DNA of 64,000 nucleotides from NCBI RefSeq assembly GCF_000797445.1, contig NZ_JSWF01000029.1:1-64000 (forward strand), read 5' to 3'. Origin of the DNA: Lacinutrix jangbogonensis (GTDB taxonomy: Bacteria; Bacteroidota; Bacteroidia; Flavobacteriales; Flavobacteriaceae). This document shows, one piece after another, positions 54,411 through 63,088 of the stretch (the stretch's first letter is position 1; each line of letters starts with the position of its first letter). The notes under the pieces are model-generated. The model worked only from the letters and a program-made list of their open reading frames with translations, did no database searches and was not told the DNA's origin. Both the position numbers and the translations under genes were made by a program.

Positions 54411-55293
54411 ATATTGGGCGCTTATTGCTGTCTTTTCAGTACAGTTGTTATATGGTTTAACTTTTACCTTTGCAAAAGATGTTATGGTTGGAGGCTTTAT
54501 AAAACCTTTTGGTTTTATATTATTACGTGTTGCAGGAGCAACAGCTTTATTTTGGATATTTAGTTTTTTAGGTCCAAAAGAAAAAATTGAACGAAAAGAC
54601 TATTTAACCTTCTTTTATGCCGCAGTTTTTGGCGTTGCTATTAATATGCTTTGCTTTTTTAAAGGCTTAGAATTCACAACACCAATACACGCTTCTGTTA
54701 TAATGATAACCGTACCAATAATAGTATTGGTTTTATCTTCATTTTTCTTAAAAGAACGCATTACAATTTTAAAAATATTTGGCGTAATCCTAGGCTTCTT
54801 AGGTGCTTTGGTGCTAAGTATCTATGGGGAATCTAATTTGGAAGGTGATAACGTTTTATTAGGCAATCTATTAGTCTTTATTAATGCTATATCTTATAGT
54901 ATTTATATTATTATCGTTAAAAAATTAACCAATAAATACCATCCATTTACATTTATTCGTTGGCTGTTTTTATTCGGTTTAATTATGGTAATTCCGTTTG
55001 GTTATAGTGATTTAGTTGCAACTCAGTTTTCAACATTTACACCATATATTCTGTTTTCAGTACTATTTGTTATTGTTGGTGCTACATTTGGAACCTATTT
55101 ATTAAATCCATTGGCTCTTAAACACTTAAAAGCTTCTACCGTAAGTACTTTTATTTATATCCAACCAGTTATTGCTGGCATATTTGCTATTACTATGGGA
55201 AGTGATGGCATAACTACCGTTAAATTAATAGCCACTGCATTAATATTTTCTGGTGTGTATTTGGTAACTAAAAAGCCTACAGAAAAACTATAG
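54400..55293 (+). CDS. DMT-family (EamA) transporter
   Basis: Inner-membrane permease of 297 residues with ten hydrophobic helices and the internal EamA duplication. The first half contains PFGFILLRVAGATALFWIFS, GLEFTTPIHASVIMITVPII and LKERITILKIFGVILGFLG; the second half contains NAISYSIYIIIVKKLTNKYH and LKHLKASTVSTFIYIQPVIA. The family exports amino acids, metabolites or drugs; the substrate here is unknown. Translation is probably coupled to the ArsC-like gene by the 11-bp overlap. Confidence 0.92.
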   Translation: MKTRYWALIAVFSVQLLYGLTFTFAKDVMVGGFIKPFGFILLRVAGATALFWIFSFLGPKEKIERKDYLTFFYAAVFGVAINMLCFFKGLEFTTPIHASVIMITVPIIVLVLSSFFLKERITILKIFGVILGFLGALVLSIYGESNLEGDNVLLGNLLVFINAISYSIYIIIVKKLTNKYHPFTFIRWLFLFGLIMVIPFGYSDLVATQFSTFTPYILFSVLFVIVGATFGTYLLNPLALKHLKASTVSTFIYIQPVIAGIFAITMGSDGITTVKLIATALIFSGVYLVTKKPTEKL

Positions 55294-55767
55294 CTCTAAA
55301 TTTTTTGGTAAACGACCATTTGCTCTGGTATCTTCTTTAGTGAGTGTTTTATAATCTTCAGTTTTTGGAAAAATATCTGCTAAGTCCTTAAGCGCTTTTG
55401 GTAGCTTAGTCATCTTTCTAGCTTTTAAATCAATCCATGCGCCAAGCATTTCGCAAAAGGCAATGTTTTCGCCTTTATGGTTATAAAAATTATGTTCGAA
55501 TTTAAAAAAAGCACCATCTTCACTTAAGCCAGAAACTTCTAAAGAGACTGTAATAGGCTGTCCCATAAACGCTTCTTTAAAATAATGCATGTGCTCATAA
55601 AAAACAACGGGTCCAATATTATGGATCGCTAACTCTTTCATCGTAAAACCATATTCTATTAAAAAAGCCATTCTTGTATGACTCATAAAGTTAGTATATG
55701 CAGAATTAGCTAAATGTCTATTAGCATCAACATCACTCCAGCGTATTTCGAACTGTTTTTTGTACAT
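55288..55767 (-). CDS. Acyl-CoA thioesterase (4HBT / FcbC-like hotdog fold)
   Basis: The 159-residue hotdog-fold protein has the active-site region IRWSDVDANRHLANSAYTNF (about 8-27; the Asp of SDVDANRH is the expected catalytic residue) and the central helix followed by ITVSLEVSGLSEDGAFFKFE strands. The family hydrolyses acyl- or aroyl-CoA esters. Substrate length cannot be seen. It is convergent with the DMT gene, overlapping by 6 bp. A perfect -7 element (TAGCTTTG on minus) is at 55785-55792. Confidence 0.9.
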   Translation of the reverse strand: MYKKQFEIRWSDVDANRHLANSAYTNFMSHTRMAFLIEYGFTMKELAIHNIGPVVFYEHMHYFKEAFMGQPITVSLEVSGLSEDGAFFKFEHNFYNHKGENIAFCEMLGAWIDLKARKMTKLPKALKDLADIFPKTEDYKTLTKEDTRANGRLPKNLEL

Positions 55768-55784
55768 TTTATTATTTTAGAATG

Positions 55785-55792
55785 CAAAGCTA
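55785..55792 (-). promoter_or_regulatory. -7 element for the thioesterase gene
   Basis: TAGCTTTG on the minus strand, 17 bp before the start codon. No clear -33 box. Confidence 0.4.
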
Positions 55793-55980
55793 TATTATTT
55801 TAACTAAAAAGCTACAGCATTAAAATTGTTCTTTTTGCACTACACTTCAAAACAAAAATAGAACGCAACTATAACGATGTTAAATATCTATTTTTCGCCT
55901 TGCACAAAACCAATCAATTTTTCTCTACTCTGCCTAATAAGTTAAAACAATATGAAATTTTTTTAGGATTCTCTTTTCAT

Positions 55981-55988
55981 TACCTTTG
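55981..55988 (+). promoter_or_regulatory. -7 element for yicC
   Basis: TACCTTTG matches TAnnTTTG, 21 bp before the yicC start. The -33 position is a T-run. Confidence 0.45.
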
Positions 55989-56009
55989 TGCAACTTTATA
56001 CAATAGTTT

Positions 56010-56870
56010 ATGATTCATTCAATGACAGGTTATGGTAAATCTGTATTACAATTACCAACAAAAAAAATTACAATTGAGCTAAAATCGCTTAATAGCAAAA
56101 ATCTAGATTTGAATGCTAGAATGCCTTCTATTTACAGAGAAAAGGAACTCTCATTACGTAAATTAATGGCAAAAGAATTAGATCGTGGAAAAATAGATTT
56201 TTCTATTTATGTTGAAACCACTGCTGAAGATACCTCGACTAAAATTAATACTCCAGTTGTAAAGCAATACATACAACAACTTAAAAATGTTATAAATACT
56301 GGCGATGAAACTGAATACTTAAAAATGGCTGTCCGTTTTCCAGACGCTTTAAATACAGAACGTGAAGAGATAGACAATAACGAGTGGCAAAAAATTGAAG
56401 CAGAAATTAATGTTGCTATTGCTTCTATTAAAGACTATCGTTTAAATGAAGGTGAAGTATTAGAAGCCGATTTTAAAAACCGTGTTGCCATTATAGAAAA
56501 CGTGTTAGAACAAGTCATTACTATGGATCCAGAACGTGTTGAAGGTGTTAGAGAACGCTTAAAAAAAGGTGTTGCAGATCTTAGAGAGAAGTACGACGAA
56601 AACCGTTTTGAACAAGAATTGGTTTACTACATAGAAAAATTTGATATTACAGAAGAAAAAGTGCGCTTAAAAAACCATTTAGACTATTTTATTGAAACTC
56701 TAAACTCTAAAGATTCTAACGGAAAGAAATTAGCATTTATAGGTCAAGAAATGGGTCGTGAAATAAACACCATTGGTTCTAAAAGTAATTTTGCACCAAT
56801 GCAACAGTTGGTTGTGCAGATGAAAGATGAACTTGAGAAAATTAAAGAACAATTACTAAACGTTCTCTAA
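56010..56870 (+). CDS. yicC: YicC/YloC-family endoribonuclease
   Basis: The 286 residues match YicC. The N-terminus is MIHSMTGYGKS with ELKSLNSKNLDLNARMP, the middle is a long helical region, and the C-terminal DUF1732 part has RLKNHLDYFIETLNSKDSNG, then KLAFIGQEMGREINTIGSKS and an end helix. YicC proteins have been reported as endoribonucleases affecting small-RNA stability. It is followed by gmk, a pairing conserved in many bacteria. Confidence 0.95.
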   Translation: MIHSMTGYGKSVLQLPTKKITIELKSLNSKNLDLNARMPSIYREKELSLRKLMAKELDRGKIDFSIYVETTAEDTSTKINTPVVKQYIQQLKNVINTGDETEYLKMAVRFPDALNTEREEIDNNEWQKIEAEINVAIASIKDYRLNEGEVLEADFKNRVAIIENVLEQVITMDPERVEGVRERLKKGVADLREKYDENRFEQELVYYIEKFDITEEKVRLKNHLDYFIETLNSKDSNGKKLAFIGQEMGREINTIGSKSNFAPMQQLVVQMKDELEKIKEQLLNVL

Positions 56871-56903
56871 AATAAAACACAAAATCTAATTAGAAAATCT
56901 AAT

Positions 56904-56926
56904 GTCACGCTGAGCTTGTCGAAGCG
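56904..56926. repeat. GCTGAGCTTGTCGAAGC interspersed repeat
   Basis: The 72-bp yicC-gmk gap contains GTCACGCTGAGCTTGTCGAAG, a word I recognise as a widely dispersed intergenic repeat in Flavobacteriaceae and other bacteria (from memory). It contains a partial dyad (GCTTCGAC on the opposite strand). Confidence 0.6.
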
Positions 56927-56942
56927 ATTTAAAATTTAAGAG

Positions 56943-57545
56943 TTGACTAAAAAAGAAATAACCAAACAAGGAAAATTAATTGTATTCTCTGCGCCTTCTG
57001 GCTCTGGAAAAACAACCATTGTTAGACACTTACTAAAACAAGAAGTATTAAACCTAGCGTTTTCTATTTCAGCTACTTCTCGCGAAAAACGTGGTACAGA
57101 AGTGCATGCTGAAGATTATTACTTCTTATCTGCTAGCGCATTTAAACAACATATTAAAAACGACGACTTTTTAGAATGGGAAGAAGTCTATAGAGATAAT
57201 TTCTATGGTACTCTAAAAACCGAAGTCGAACGCCTTTGGGCTTTAGGAAAAAACGTTATTTTCGATATTGATGTTTCTGGAGGTTTACGCATAAAACGTA
57301 AGTTCCCAGAGCAAACTTTATCTATTTTTGTAAAGCCACCAAGTATAGACGAATTAAAAATTAGGCTTAAAAAAAGAAAAACAGAAAGCGACGATAAAAT
57401 TAATATGCGCGTAGCAAAAGCAAGTGCAGAACTTGCCACTGCTCCACTTTTTGATGTTATTATTGAAAACGATAATTTAGAAAAAGCATTACAAGAAGCT
57501 GAAAACATCGTCGGTACTTTTTTAGCATCGGAAAACAAAAAATAA
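56943..57545 (+). CDS. gmk: Guanylate kinase
   Basis: Gmk converts GMP to GDP with ATP. The 200-residue protein has the P-loop SAPSGSGKTTIV (about 16-27), the GMP-binding segment SATSREKRGTEVHAEDYYFL with the following FLEWEEVY and YGT residues, and the DIDVSGGLRIK segment. A TTG at 56943 is used; a stop lies just upstream in frame and no ATG occurs before the P-loop. It sits between yicC and nadD. Confidence 0.96.
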   Translation: MTKKEITKQGKLIVFSAPSGSGKTTIVRHLLKQEVLNLAFSISATSREKRGTEVHAEDYYFLSASAFKQHIKNDDFLEWEEVYRDNFYGTLKTEVERLWALGKNVIFDIDVSGGLRIKRKFPEQTLSIFVKPPSIDELKIRLKKRKTESDDKINMRVAKASAELATAPLFDVIIENDNLEKALQEAENIVGTFLASENKK

Positions 57546-57557
57546 CACTTTACTAAA

Positions 57558-58136
57558 ATGAATATTGGTCTCTATTTTGGTTCTTTTAATCCAATCCATA
57601 TTGGACACTTAATTATTGCCAATCAATTAGTAGAAAATAGCGATTTAGACCAGATTTGGTTTGTAGTGACACCACATAATCCTTTTAAAAAAAAGAGCAC
57701 TTTATTAGATAATTTTCAACGTTTGGAAATGGTCTATCTTGCAACTAAAGACTACAATAAATTAAAGGAAAGTAATATTGAATTTAATTTACCACAACCA
57801 AACTATACCATAAATACCCTTACTTACTTACAAGAAAAACATCCAGAGCACCAATTTTCCTTAATTATGGGAGAAGATAATTTAAAGAGTTTCCATAAAT
57901 GGAAAAACTATGAAGTTATCTTAGAGAACCACAATATCTATGTGTATCCTAGAATTTCTAAAGGCACAATAGACACTCAATTTACAGGACATAATAAAAT
58001 ACACAAAGTAGAGGCTCCTATCATGGAAATTTCTTCAACCTTAATAAGAAATGCTATAAAAGGAGGCAAAAATGTTAAGCCTTTATTACCAGAAAATGTT
58101 TGGGAGTATTTAGACGAGATGAATTTTTATAAATAA
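57558..58136 (+). CDS. nadD: Nicotinate-nucleotide adenylyltransferase
   Basis: NadD adenylates nicotinate mononucleotide in NAD synthesis. The 192 residues show the nucleotidyltransferase start GLYFGSFNPIHIGHLIIA with the GxxxPxHxGH motif, VVTPHNPFKKK, the LIMGEDNLKSFHKWKNY segment, and the C-terminal ISSTLIRNAIKGG with ISSTxIR motif. It starts 12 bp after gmk, so yicC-gmk-nadD is probably one transcript. A terminator follows. Confidence 0.96.
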   Translation: MNIGLYFGSFNPIHIGHLIIANQLVENSDLDQIWFVVTPHNPFKKKSTLLDNFQRLEMVYLATKDYNKLKESNIEFNLPQPNYTINTLTYLQEKHPEHQFSLIMGEDNLKSFHKWKNYEVILENHNIYVYPRISKGTIDTQFTGHNKIHKVEAPIMEISSTLIRNAIKGGKNVKPLLPENVWEYLDEMNFYK

Positions 58137-58197
58137 AAATTACACTTGACTTTCTCAAAAAAATAATCGAAATTCGTTTAAAGTCTAATAAAAAACA

Positions 58198-58224
58198 CTT
58201 GTGCAGAACTTGTTTCAGTATTGA
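58198..58224. repeat. Interspersed repeat resembling the GCAGAACTTGTTTCAG type
   Basis: CTTGTGCAGAACTTGTTTCA resembles the CTGAACTTGTTTCAG intergenic repeats I recall from flavobacterial genomes. Degenerate copy, not verified. Confidence 0.35.
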
Positions 58225-58262
58225 AACGCTTTTTCCTCATCGCATATCTATCATCTGCAAAT

Positions 58263-58300
58263 AAGCCAACACTACTCTAAAAAAGTTGTGTTGGCTTTTT
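58263..58300 (+). terminator. Terminator after nadD
   Basis: Stem AGCCAACACTACT / AGTTGTGTTGGCT (one mismatch) with an A-rich loop and T-run. Confidence 0.85.
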
Positions 58301-58349
58301 ATAAATTAAAATTTTAATTACTTACCTAAAACAACATCAAATTATATGA

Positions 58350-59921
58350 TTAAAAAGCACGAATTGCACGCATATCCAACCCGCCAACTCCACCTGTATA
58401 AGCCTTATTAACAAAATCACCCTGTGAACCATTAGAAAAATCTTGATACCATGCTTTGTTAGCATCAATCTCAGAAGAACTCCAATAGACGTAATTAGTG
58501 AATCCTCCAATATTTGCTCCTACTTTAAGATTTAAATACATTAAATTAAGTTCATCCTTTGAAGGTAAATACCAGTCCGAAAAACCTTCTAATGTTAAAT
58601 TCGCACAAATATCAGCGGCTGTGTTTAATGTTGAACATTGAGCTTCAATATCAATAGTGTTTTGATTACCTGTACCTATAGCTGTGCCATCAGCACCACT
58701 AATTAATACACCAACACAACCCCATCCATTTGCTGCTTTAATTTGATCGGATGCTGCACATACTAAACCTTTAGTATTATCATTAGGGTCTACCCAAAAG
58801 ACAATACCTCCATCTCGAAAATCACCTATTACTGGTAAAGCTTCATCTGTTTGGCCATTACAATTATTATCTACTCCATCACCAGCAATTTCTGGTGCAC
58901 CAGGATTTGTAGTGACCTCATTATCATCGCAATCTGTATTGTCAACAGTATATCCTGAAGGTGCAGAACAAGCCAATATCGTAATCGTTACGTCTCCATA
59001 ACCATCTCCATCAGTATCTGCGTAGTATAATTCTTCCACTGCTTCGTCAACTTGTCCATCACAATTATTATCTAATCCATCACAAATCTCTGGCGCACCA
59101 GGATATGAGTTCACATTATTATCATCACAATCTGTATTGTCAACAGTATATCCTGAAGGTGCAGAACAAGCCGATATTGTATTGGTTACATCTCCATAAC
59201 CATCTCCATCAGTATCTGCGTAGTATAATTCTTCTACTGTTTCGTCAACTTGTCCATCATCATTATTATCTACTCCATCACAAATTTCTGGTGCACCAGG
59301 ATATGAGTTCACGTCATTATCATCAAAATCTGTATTATCACTAGTGTATCCAATTGGCGTAGTACAAGCTGTTATTGTATTCGTTATATCTCCATAACTA
59401 TCTCCATCGGCATCTAAATAATATGTATCTGTACAGGCTGCAGGACTTGGATCAGCCCAAATAGCCACACCTTCAACCATCGTTAAAACTTGTCCTTCAG
59501 TGCCGCCAATAGGTATACCATTTTCAGCGGTTTTGGCATGTAGGGCATAAGGTACATTCATTAATTGCGAAGTTCCAATACTTAAATAAATTGTTCCTCC
59601 AGATGTGTCCATTAATGTTTCTAAAAAATAGGGTCCAGTAGACCAATCTATGGCAGAGAAATCATCGGTACTTGTACCTTCCCCTAACACAAAGTTTAGA
59701 AACCCATTGGCAGTTGTAGTTGTAGACCAAGTTTCTGAATACACAACAGTTCCTGTTGCCGTAACTTGATGGAAAACAAATTGCGTTCCTACAGCCTGAG
59801 ATGCTAAAATGTTTCCAGAAACATCTCGAACTACTGTTTGATAATTTACACCTTCTGGTGCTTGGGCAAAAGCAGTAGCGGTGCATAAAAACAGGACCAA
59901 TAATAAGTTGAATTTATTCAT
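58350..59921 (-). CDS. Secreted MopE-repeat protein with C-terminal DUF1566 (Lcl) domain
   Basis: The 523-residue secreted protein has a signal peptide (MNKFNLLLVLFLCTATAFAQ). An N-terminal domain at about 22-130 (PEGVNYQTVVRDVSGNILAS...NVPYALHAKTAENG) is common in Bacteroidota surface proteins. Three tandem units of about 66 residues follow (about 160-355), each with an acidic metal-binding DxDGDxYGD motif and a MopE-like block (YPGAPEICDGLDNNCDGQVD). The C-terminal DUF1566/Lcl-type domain (about 365-523) has GGIVFWVDPND, FSDWYLPSKDELNLMY and YWSSSEID. It lacks a type IX sorting domain, so how it is anchored is unclear. MopE repeats bind metal, copper in the founding protein. Confidence 0.88.
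   Translation of the reverse strand: MNKFNLLLVLFLCTATAFAQAPEGVNYQTVVRDVSGNILASQAVGTQFVFHQVTATGTVVYSETWSTTTTANGFLNFVLGEGTSTDDFSAIDWSTGPYFLETLMDTSGGTIYLSIGTSQLMNVPYALHAKTAENGIPIGGTEGQVLTMVEGVAIWADPSPAACTDTYYLDADGDSYGDITNTITACTTPIGYTSDNTDFDDNDVNSYPGAPEICDGVDNNDDGQVDETVEELYYADTDGDGYGDVTNTISACSAPSGYTVDNTDCDDNNVNSYPGAPEICDGLDNNCDGQVDEAVEELYYADTDGDGYGDVTITILACSAPSGYTVDNTDCDDNEVTTNPGAPEIAGDGVDNNCNGQTDEALPVIGDFRDGGIVFWVDPNDNTKGLVCAASDQIKAANGWGCVGVLISGADGTAIGTGNQNTIDIEAQCSTLNTAADICANLTLEGFSDWYLPSKDELNLMYLNLKVGANIGGFTNYVYWSSSEIDANKAWYQDFSNGSQGDFVNKAYTGGVGGLDMRAIRAF
58845..59440. repeat. Three tandem ~198-bp repeats encoding MopE-type units
   Basis: The coding sequence contains three direct repeats of about 198 bp. 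The middle and third copies share long identical stretches (for example around GTATATCCTGAAGGTGCAGA), which suggests recent duplication or gene conversion. Copy number could vary by recombination. Confidence 0.85.
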
Positions 59922-60277
59922 GTTCTTTGACTTTTAATAGTTTTAAGATATAGCTATAGCATTGTTTACTAATTGCAATGTAATAATTATAAATATGCAT
60001 TGTTAAACAATTGCGGTATAAAAAAAGGCAATACGCTCATAACTCATTGGAAATCTGTTAATAAACAAAAATTAACATGTACTATAGAGCTTCTTAAAAT
60101 TTAAAAATATGGTTTCTGCTAAACTGAAAATCTCCAAGTATTTTCTAGTGGAGTTTTTAATGACTCATGTTTGAGATACGTATAGCGCAACACAAACGTT
60201 AAACAAACTTAACATCCCAACAAAAAAAAGCCACCCCGTTAGAGTTGGCTTTTTTCAATACTATAAATTTATACTAC
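59922..60277. other. Intergenic region with paired direct repeats and a terminator
   Basis: About 355 bp. It holds the 18-bp near-repeats GCATTGTTtactAATTGC (59959-59976) and GCATTGTTaaacAATTGC (59997-60014) 38 bp apart, upstream of the minus-strand MopE gene, and the terminator at 60222-60256. No gene was seen. Confidence 0.5.
60222..60256 (-). terminator. Terminator after the BON-LysM gene
   Basis: Stem AAAAAAGCCA / TGGCTTTTTT around a 12-nt loop. T-rich on the minus strand after the stem. Confidence 0.85.
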
Positions 60278-60775
60278 TTAGTCTAAAGCAGGAATACGTA
60301 ATACTTGACCTGGATAAATTTTATCTGGGTGCTCAAGCATTGGCTTGTTAGCTTCAAAAACCACAGGATATTTCATAGCATCACCATAAAATTTCTTTGC
60401 AATTTTACCTAAAGTGTCTCCACTTACAACAGTATGAAACTGTGCTTCTGGCTCTACGTGCTCCACAGTCATTCTATCGTCTACAGTAGCAATACCATTA
60501 CTATTTCCTACTACTAATATCGCTTTTTCACGTGTAGCTTGATCATAAGCCAAACCAGAGATTGTTGCCACATCATTTTCGATATTTACACAAAGTCCTT
60601 CAACTTGTAAATCTAAATCGCTTATTGTTTCTTCTAATTTTCTTGCAGCACTTGCTGCTGCTTTTGCTTTTAATTCGGCTGCCGCTGCAGCTGCTTCTGC
60701 AGCTTCCTCTGCATCTGTTTTTCCTATGCCAAAGACTTTAGCTCCTGCGTTTTTAATAAATGAAAATAATCCCAT
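60278..60775 (-). CDS. kbp: BON-LysM protein (Kbp/YgaU-like)
   Basis: The 165-residue protein is homologous in layout to E. coli Kbp, a cytoplasmic potassium-binding protein. It has an Ala-rich N-terminal helix (about 20-48), a BON domain (about 50-108: LDLQVEGLCVNIENDVATIS, VVGNSNGIATVDDRMTVE), and a LysM domain (about 112-163: FHTVVSGDTLGKIAKKFYGD, IYPGQVLRIPALD). No signal peptide is seen, which agrees with a cytoplasmic location despite the LysM domain. Potassium binding is inferred from the family. Confidence 0.9.
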   Translation of the reverse strand: MGLFSFIKNAGAKVFGIGKTDAEEAAEAAAAAAELKAKAAASAARKLEETISDLDLQVEGLCVNIENDVATISGLAYDQATREKAILVVGNSNGIATVDDRMTVEHVEPEAQFHTVVSGDTLGKIAKKFYGDAMKYPVVFEANKPMLEHPDKIYPGQVLRIPALD

Positions 60776-60883
60776 AATTGTTTATTGTTTTATTAGTTAA
60801 TATTACTGTTGTAAAGTTGAAAAAATCTAAAGCAATCACAGCTTATCCATCCTAACATTGCAATAAAACTCGATAAACAGCAA

Positions 60884-60922
60884 AAAGAAACTGCTTAAAG
60901 TCGCATTTTTAAGCAGTTCCTC
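60884..60922 (-). terminator. Terminator after the 60941 lipoprotein gene
   Basis: Stem AACTGCTTAAA / TTTAAGCAGTT with a short loop; on the minus strand it is followed by a TTCTTTTT run. Confidence 0.75.
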
Positions 60923-60940
60923 TATTTTTTCTTCAAGTTT

Positions 60941-61897
60941 TTAGGCTTGCTTACGCGTGTTTTTACGACTGTTCTCCTTCTTTTCACTGCGTTGCATACG
61001 TTTTTTTTGAGCAGATGTTTTAGACTTAACTATCGTTTTTCCCTCTTTTAGAAATTCAATATAACCTCTACCAGTAAACTCGTAAACGGTTCCAGAGTCT
61101 GTATGTAATAATTCTATTCTTTGATCGCTAATAACGTTCAATTCAAAAAACTCATTATCAAAATAATCGTAATCTAGAGTCAGTGTCTTTAAATACATAT
61201 TACCGCTAACGTTCCCTACGCCATAATTTCCTATAAAATCCCAATATAAACCATTTGGATGTGTGCCATTTGGATCCCGAGAACTTCTAAAGGTATTCTC
61301 GTTTCCTCCAGATAAAAACTGTAGAAAATTTTCGTTGTCAAATTCATTTAAAGCGCCATAGTTACTCGTGTATGTTTTTTCCCAAGCTTCGTATTCTTGC
61401 AAGAAATACTGGATGTTATCGTAAAAAACATAATCGTAATCAAAATTTGAACGCTGATATCCATTTAAAAAATATGACGTATCGTTAAATGGGTTGTATA
61501 ATTCAATCGTATTAGTGTCAATTTGGTACACATCAAAACTATCGTAACCATCAATATCGTGATCGATATCTAAAATCATATTATAAGCATTGTAATCTCC
61601 TATTGGAATTCCAAAACCGTTACCTTGACTGCCAATGCCAACTAAATTATTGTTTGCATATAATGTTCCGTTTCTAAAAGATACTGTAAATGCAATTTGT
61701 AAAAAAGGTGATTCTCCATATCCAACTGTTTCGTTGATATCTACATACCATAATTGGTAAGCATTTAATAGTTGATTAATTGTTATTACTGGTGTTGTAT
61801 TATTTACATAGTCGTCTTCTATTATAACTTCGCTATAACAAGACGTTAAGAATATTGCCATTACCGCAAATATCGAGAGTAGTTTTGCTGTTTTCAT
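60941..61897 (-). CDS. Uncharacterised lipoprotein with basic C-terminal tail
   Basis: Lipoprotein of 318 residues (signal with lipobox MAIFLTSCYSE, Cys20). The body is rich in Tyr, Asp and Asn (YQLWYVDINETVGYGESPFL, FTVSFRNGTLYANNNLVGIG, HDIDGYDSFDVYQIDTNTIE) and predicted as beta strands. The last about 30 residues are strongly basic (SKTSAQKKRMQRSEKKENSR). Homologs in Flavobacteriaceae are, as I recall, sometimes labelled nicotinic acid mononucleotide adenylyltransferase, but no HxGH or ISSTxIR motif is present and nadD is at 57558, so that name is wrong. No function can be given. Confidence 0.82.
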   Translation of the reverse strand: MKTAKLLSIFAVMAIFLTSCYSEVIIEDDYVNNTTPVITINQLLNAYQLWYVDINETVGYGESPFLQIAFTVSFRNGTLYANNNLVGIGSQGNGFGIPIGDYNAYNMILDIDHDIDGYDSFDVYQIDTNTIELYNPFNDTSYFLNGYQRSNFDYDYVFYDNIQYFLQEYEAWEKTYTSNYGALNEFDNENFLQFLSGGNENTFRSSRDPNGTHPNGLYWDFIGNYGVGNVSGNMYLKTLTLDYDYFDNEFFELNVISDQRIELLHTDSGTVYEFTGRGYIEFLKEGKTIVKSKTSAQKKRMQRSEKKENSRKNTRKQA

Positions 61898-61975
61898 AAT
61901 CGTTTCGTTTTAAGGGTTGCAATTAAACTAATTTCAAAAGCTATGCCACAAATATTAACGGTATGATATTAAGTG

Positions 61976-62007
61976 TTTTAGTAACAATTAATAATTGTGT
62001 AATTTTG
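61976..62007 (+). promoter_or_regulatory. Promoter of gpsA
   Basis: TAATTTTG at 62000-62007 matches the -7 consensus, with TTTT (one mismatch to TTTG) 20 bp upstream at 61976-61979. Leader about 75 nt. Confidence 0.5.
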
Positions 62008-62086
62008 AATTGTTATCAAAGCGATATTTCCGCCTATACTGAAACACATTTAGTATGAACACGAAAATGAAAAGAAAAAATTTTCA

Positions 62087-63088
62087 ATGAGCAAAAAATT
62101 AAAATACACTGTTTTTGGATCTGGGAGTTGGGCAACAGCAATTGTAAAAATGCTATGTGAAAACCAAGAAAAAGTGGGTTGGTACATGAGAAGTGTTTAT
62201 ACAAAAGAACACTTACTAAAAGAGCAACACAACCCTACATATTTAAGTTCGGTAGAATTTAATTTAGAACAACTTCATATTAGTAACGACATAAATGAAA
62301 TGGTTACTTATGCCGATGTTTTAATATTTGTAATCCCATCTGCCTTTATTGGTGATGAACTTAAAAAACTCAATGTAGCGCTTAAAGGTAAATTTGTGGT
62401 AAGTGCTGTTAAAGGTATTATTCCAGAAACAGGATTGCTTTTAGGTGAGCATTTTCACGAGAATTATAATGTGCCTTTCGAAAACATTGGTGTAATTGCT
62501 GGACCTTGCCATGCTGAAGAAGTTGCGCTAGAAAGGCTGTCTTATCTCACTATTTCTTGCGCAGATCCTATTAAAGCACAAGCGGTTGCAGATGCGTTGG
62601 CTAGCGACTATATTAAAACTAAAATTAGTGACGATATTATTGGTACAGAATACGCCGTAATGCTTAAAAATATTTATGCTATTGCAGCCGGAATTGCCCA
62701 TGGATTGGGTTATGGCGATAATTTTCAAAGCGTTTTGATGAGTAATGCGATTCGAGAAATGAATCGTTTTATTAAGAAAAGACATAAAATGAAACGTAAC
62801 ATAAACAACTCTGCATATTTAGGAGATTTACTGGTTACTGGTTATTCTGTATTTTCTAGAAACCGTATGTTTGGAAACATGATAGGTAAAGGTTACACTG
62901 TGAAATCTGCACAAATGGAAATGAGCATGGTTGCCGAAGGTTACTATGCAACAAAAAGTGCATTTTTATTGAACGAAAAAAAGGAAAAGCAAACTAAAAC
63001 ACCAATTATAGATGCTGTTTATGCCATTTTATATAATGGTGAAAACGCAAAAAAGGTGTTTAAGAAACTGACTGATGCATTAGATTGA
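62087..63088 (+). CDS. gpsA: NAD(P)H-dependent glycerol-3-phosphate dehydrogenase
   Basis: GpsA reduces dihydroxyacetone phosphate to sn-glycerol-3-phosphate, the backbone for phospholipids. The 333-residue protein has the GxGxWA dinucleotide fold (FGSGSWATAIVKMLCE at about 9-24), VIPSAF, VSAVKGI, the GPCHAEEV segment, and the catalytic-lysine region EYAVMLKNIYAIAAGIAHGL. The C-terminal half has AIREMNRFIKKRHKMKRNIN and VAEGYY. It is a single gene with its own promoter. Confidence 0.95.
   Translation: MSKKLKYTVFGSGSWATAIVKMLCENQEKVGWYMRSVYTKEHLLKEQHNPTYLSSVEFNLEQLHISNDINEMVTYADVLIFVIPSAFIGDELKKLNVALKGKFVVSAVKGIIPETGLLLGEHFHENYNVPFENIGVIAGPCHAEEVALERLSYLTISCADPIKAQAVADALASDYIKTKISDDIIGTEYAVMLKNIYAIAAGIAHGLGYGDNFQSVLMSNAIREMNRFIKKRHKMKRNINNSAYLGDLLVTGYSVFSRNRMFGNMIGKGYTVKSAQMEMSMVAEGYYATKSAFLLNEKKEKQTKTPIIDAVYAILYNGENAKKVFKKLTDALD

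Noticed and set aside
58845-59440. CRISPR-like array because of regularly spaced repeats
   Set aside because: Repeats are about 198 bp, contiguous and encode protein units.
60941-61897. Nicotinic acid mononucleotide adenylyltransferase name for the lipoprotein
   Set aside because: No nucleotidyltransferase motifs; true nadD is at 57558.
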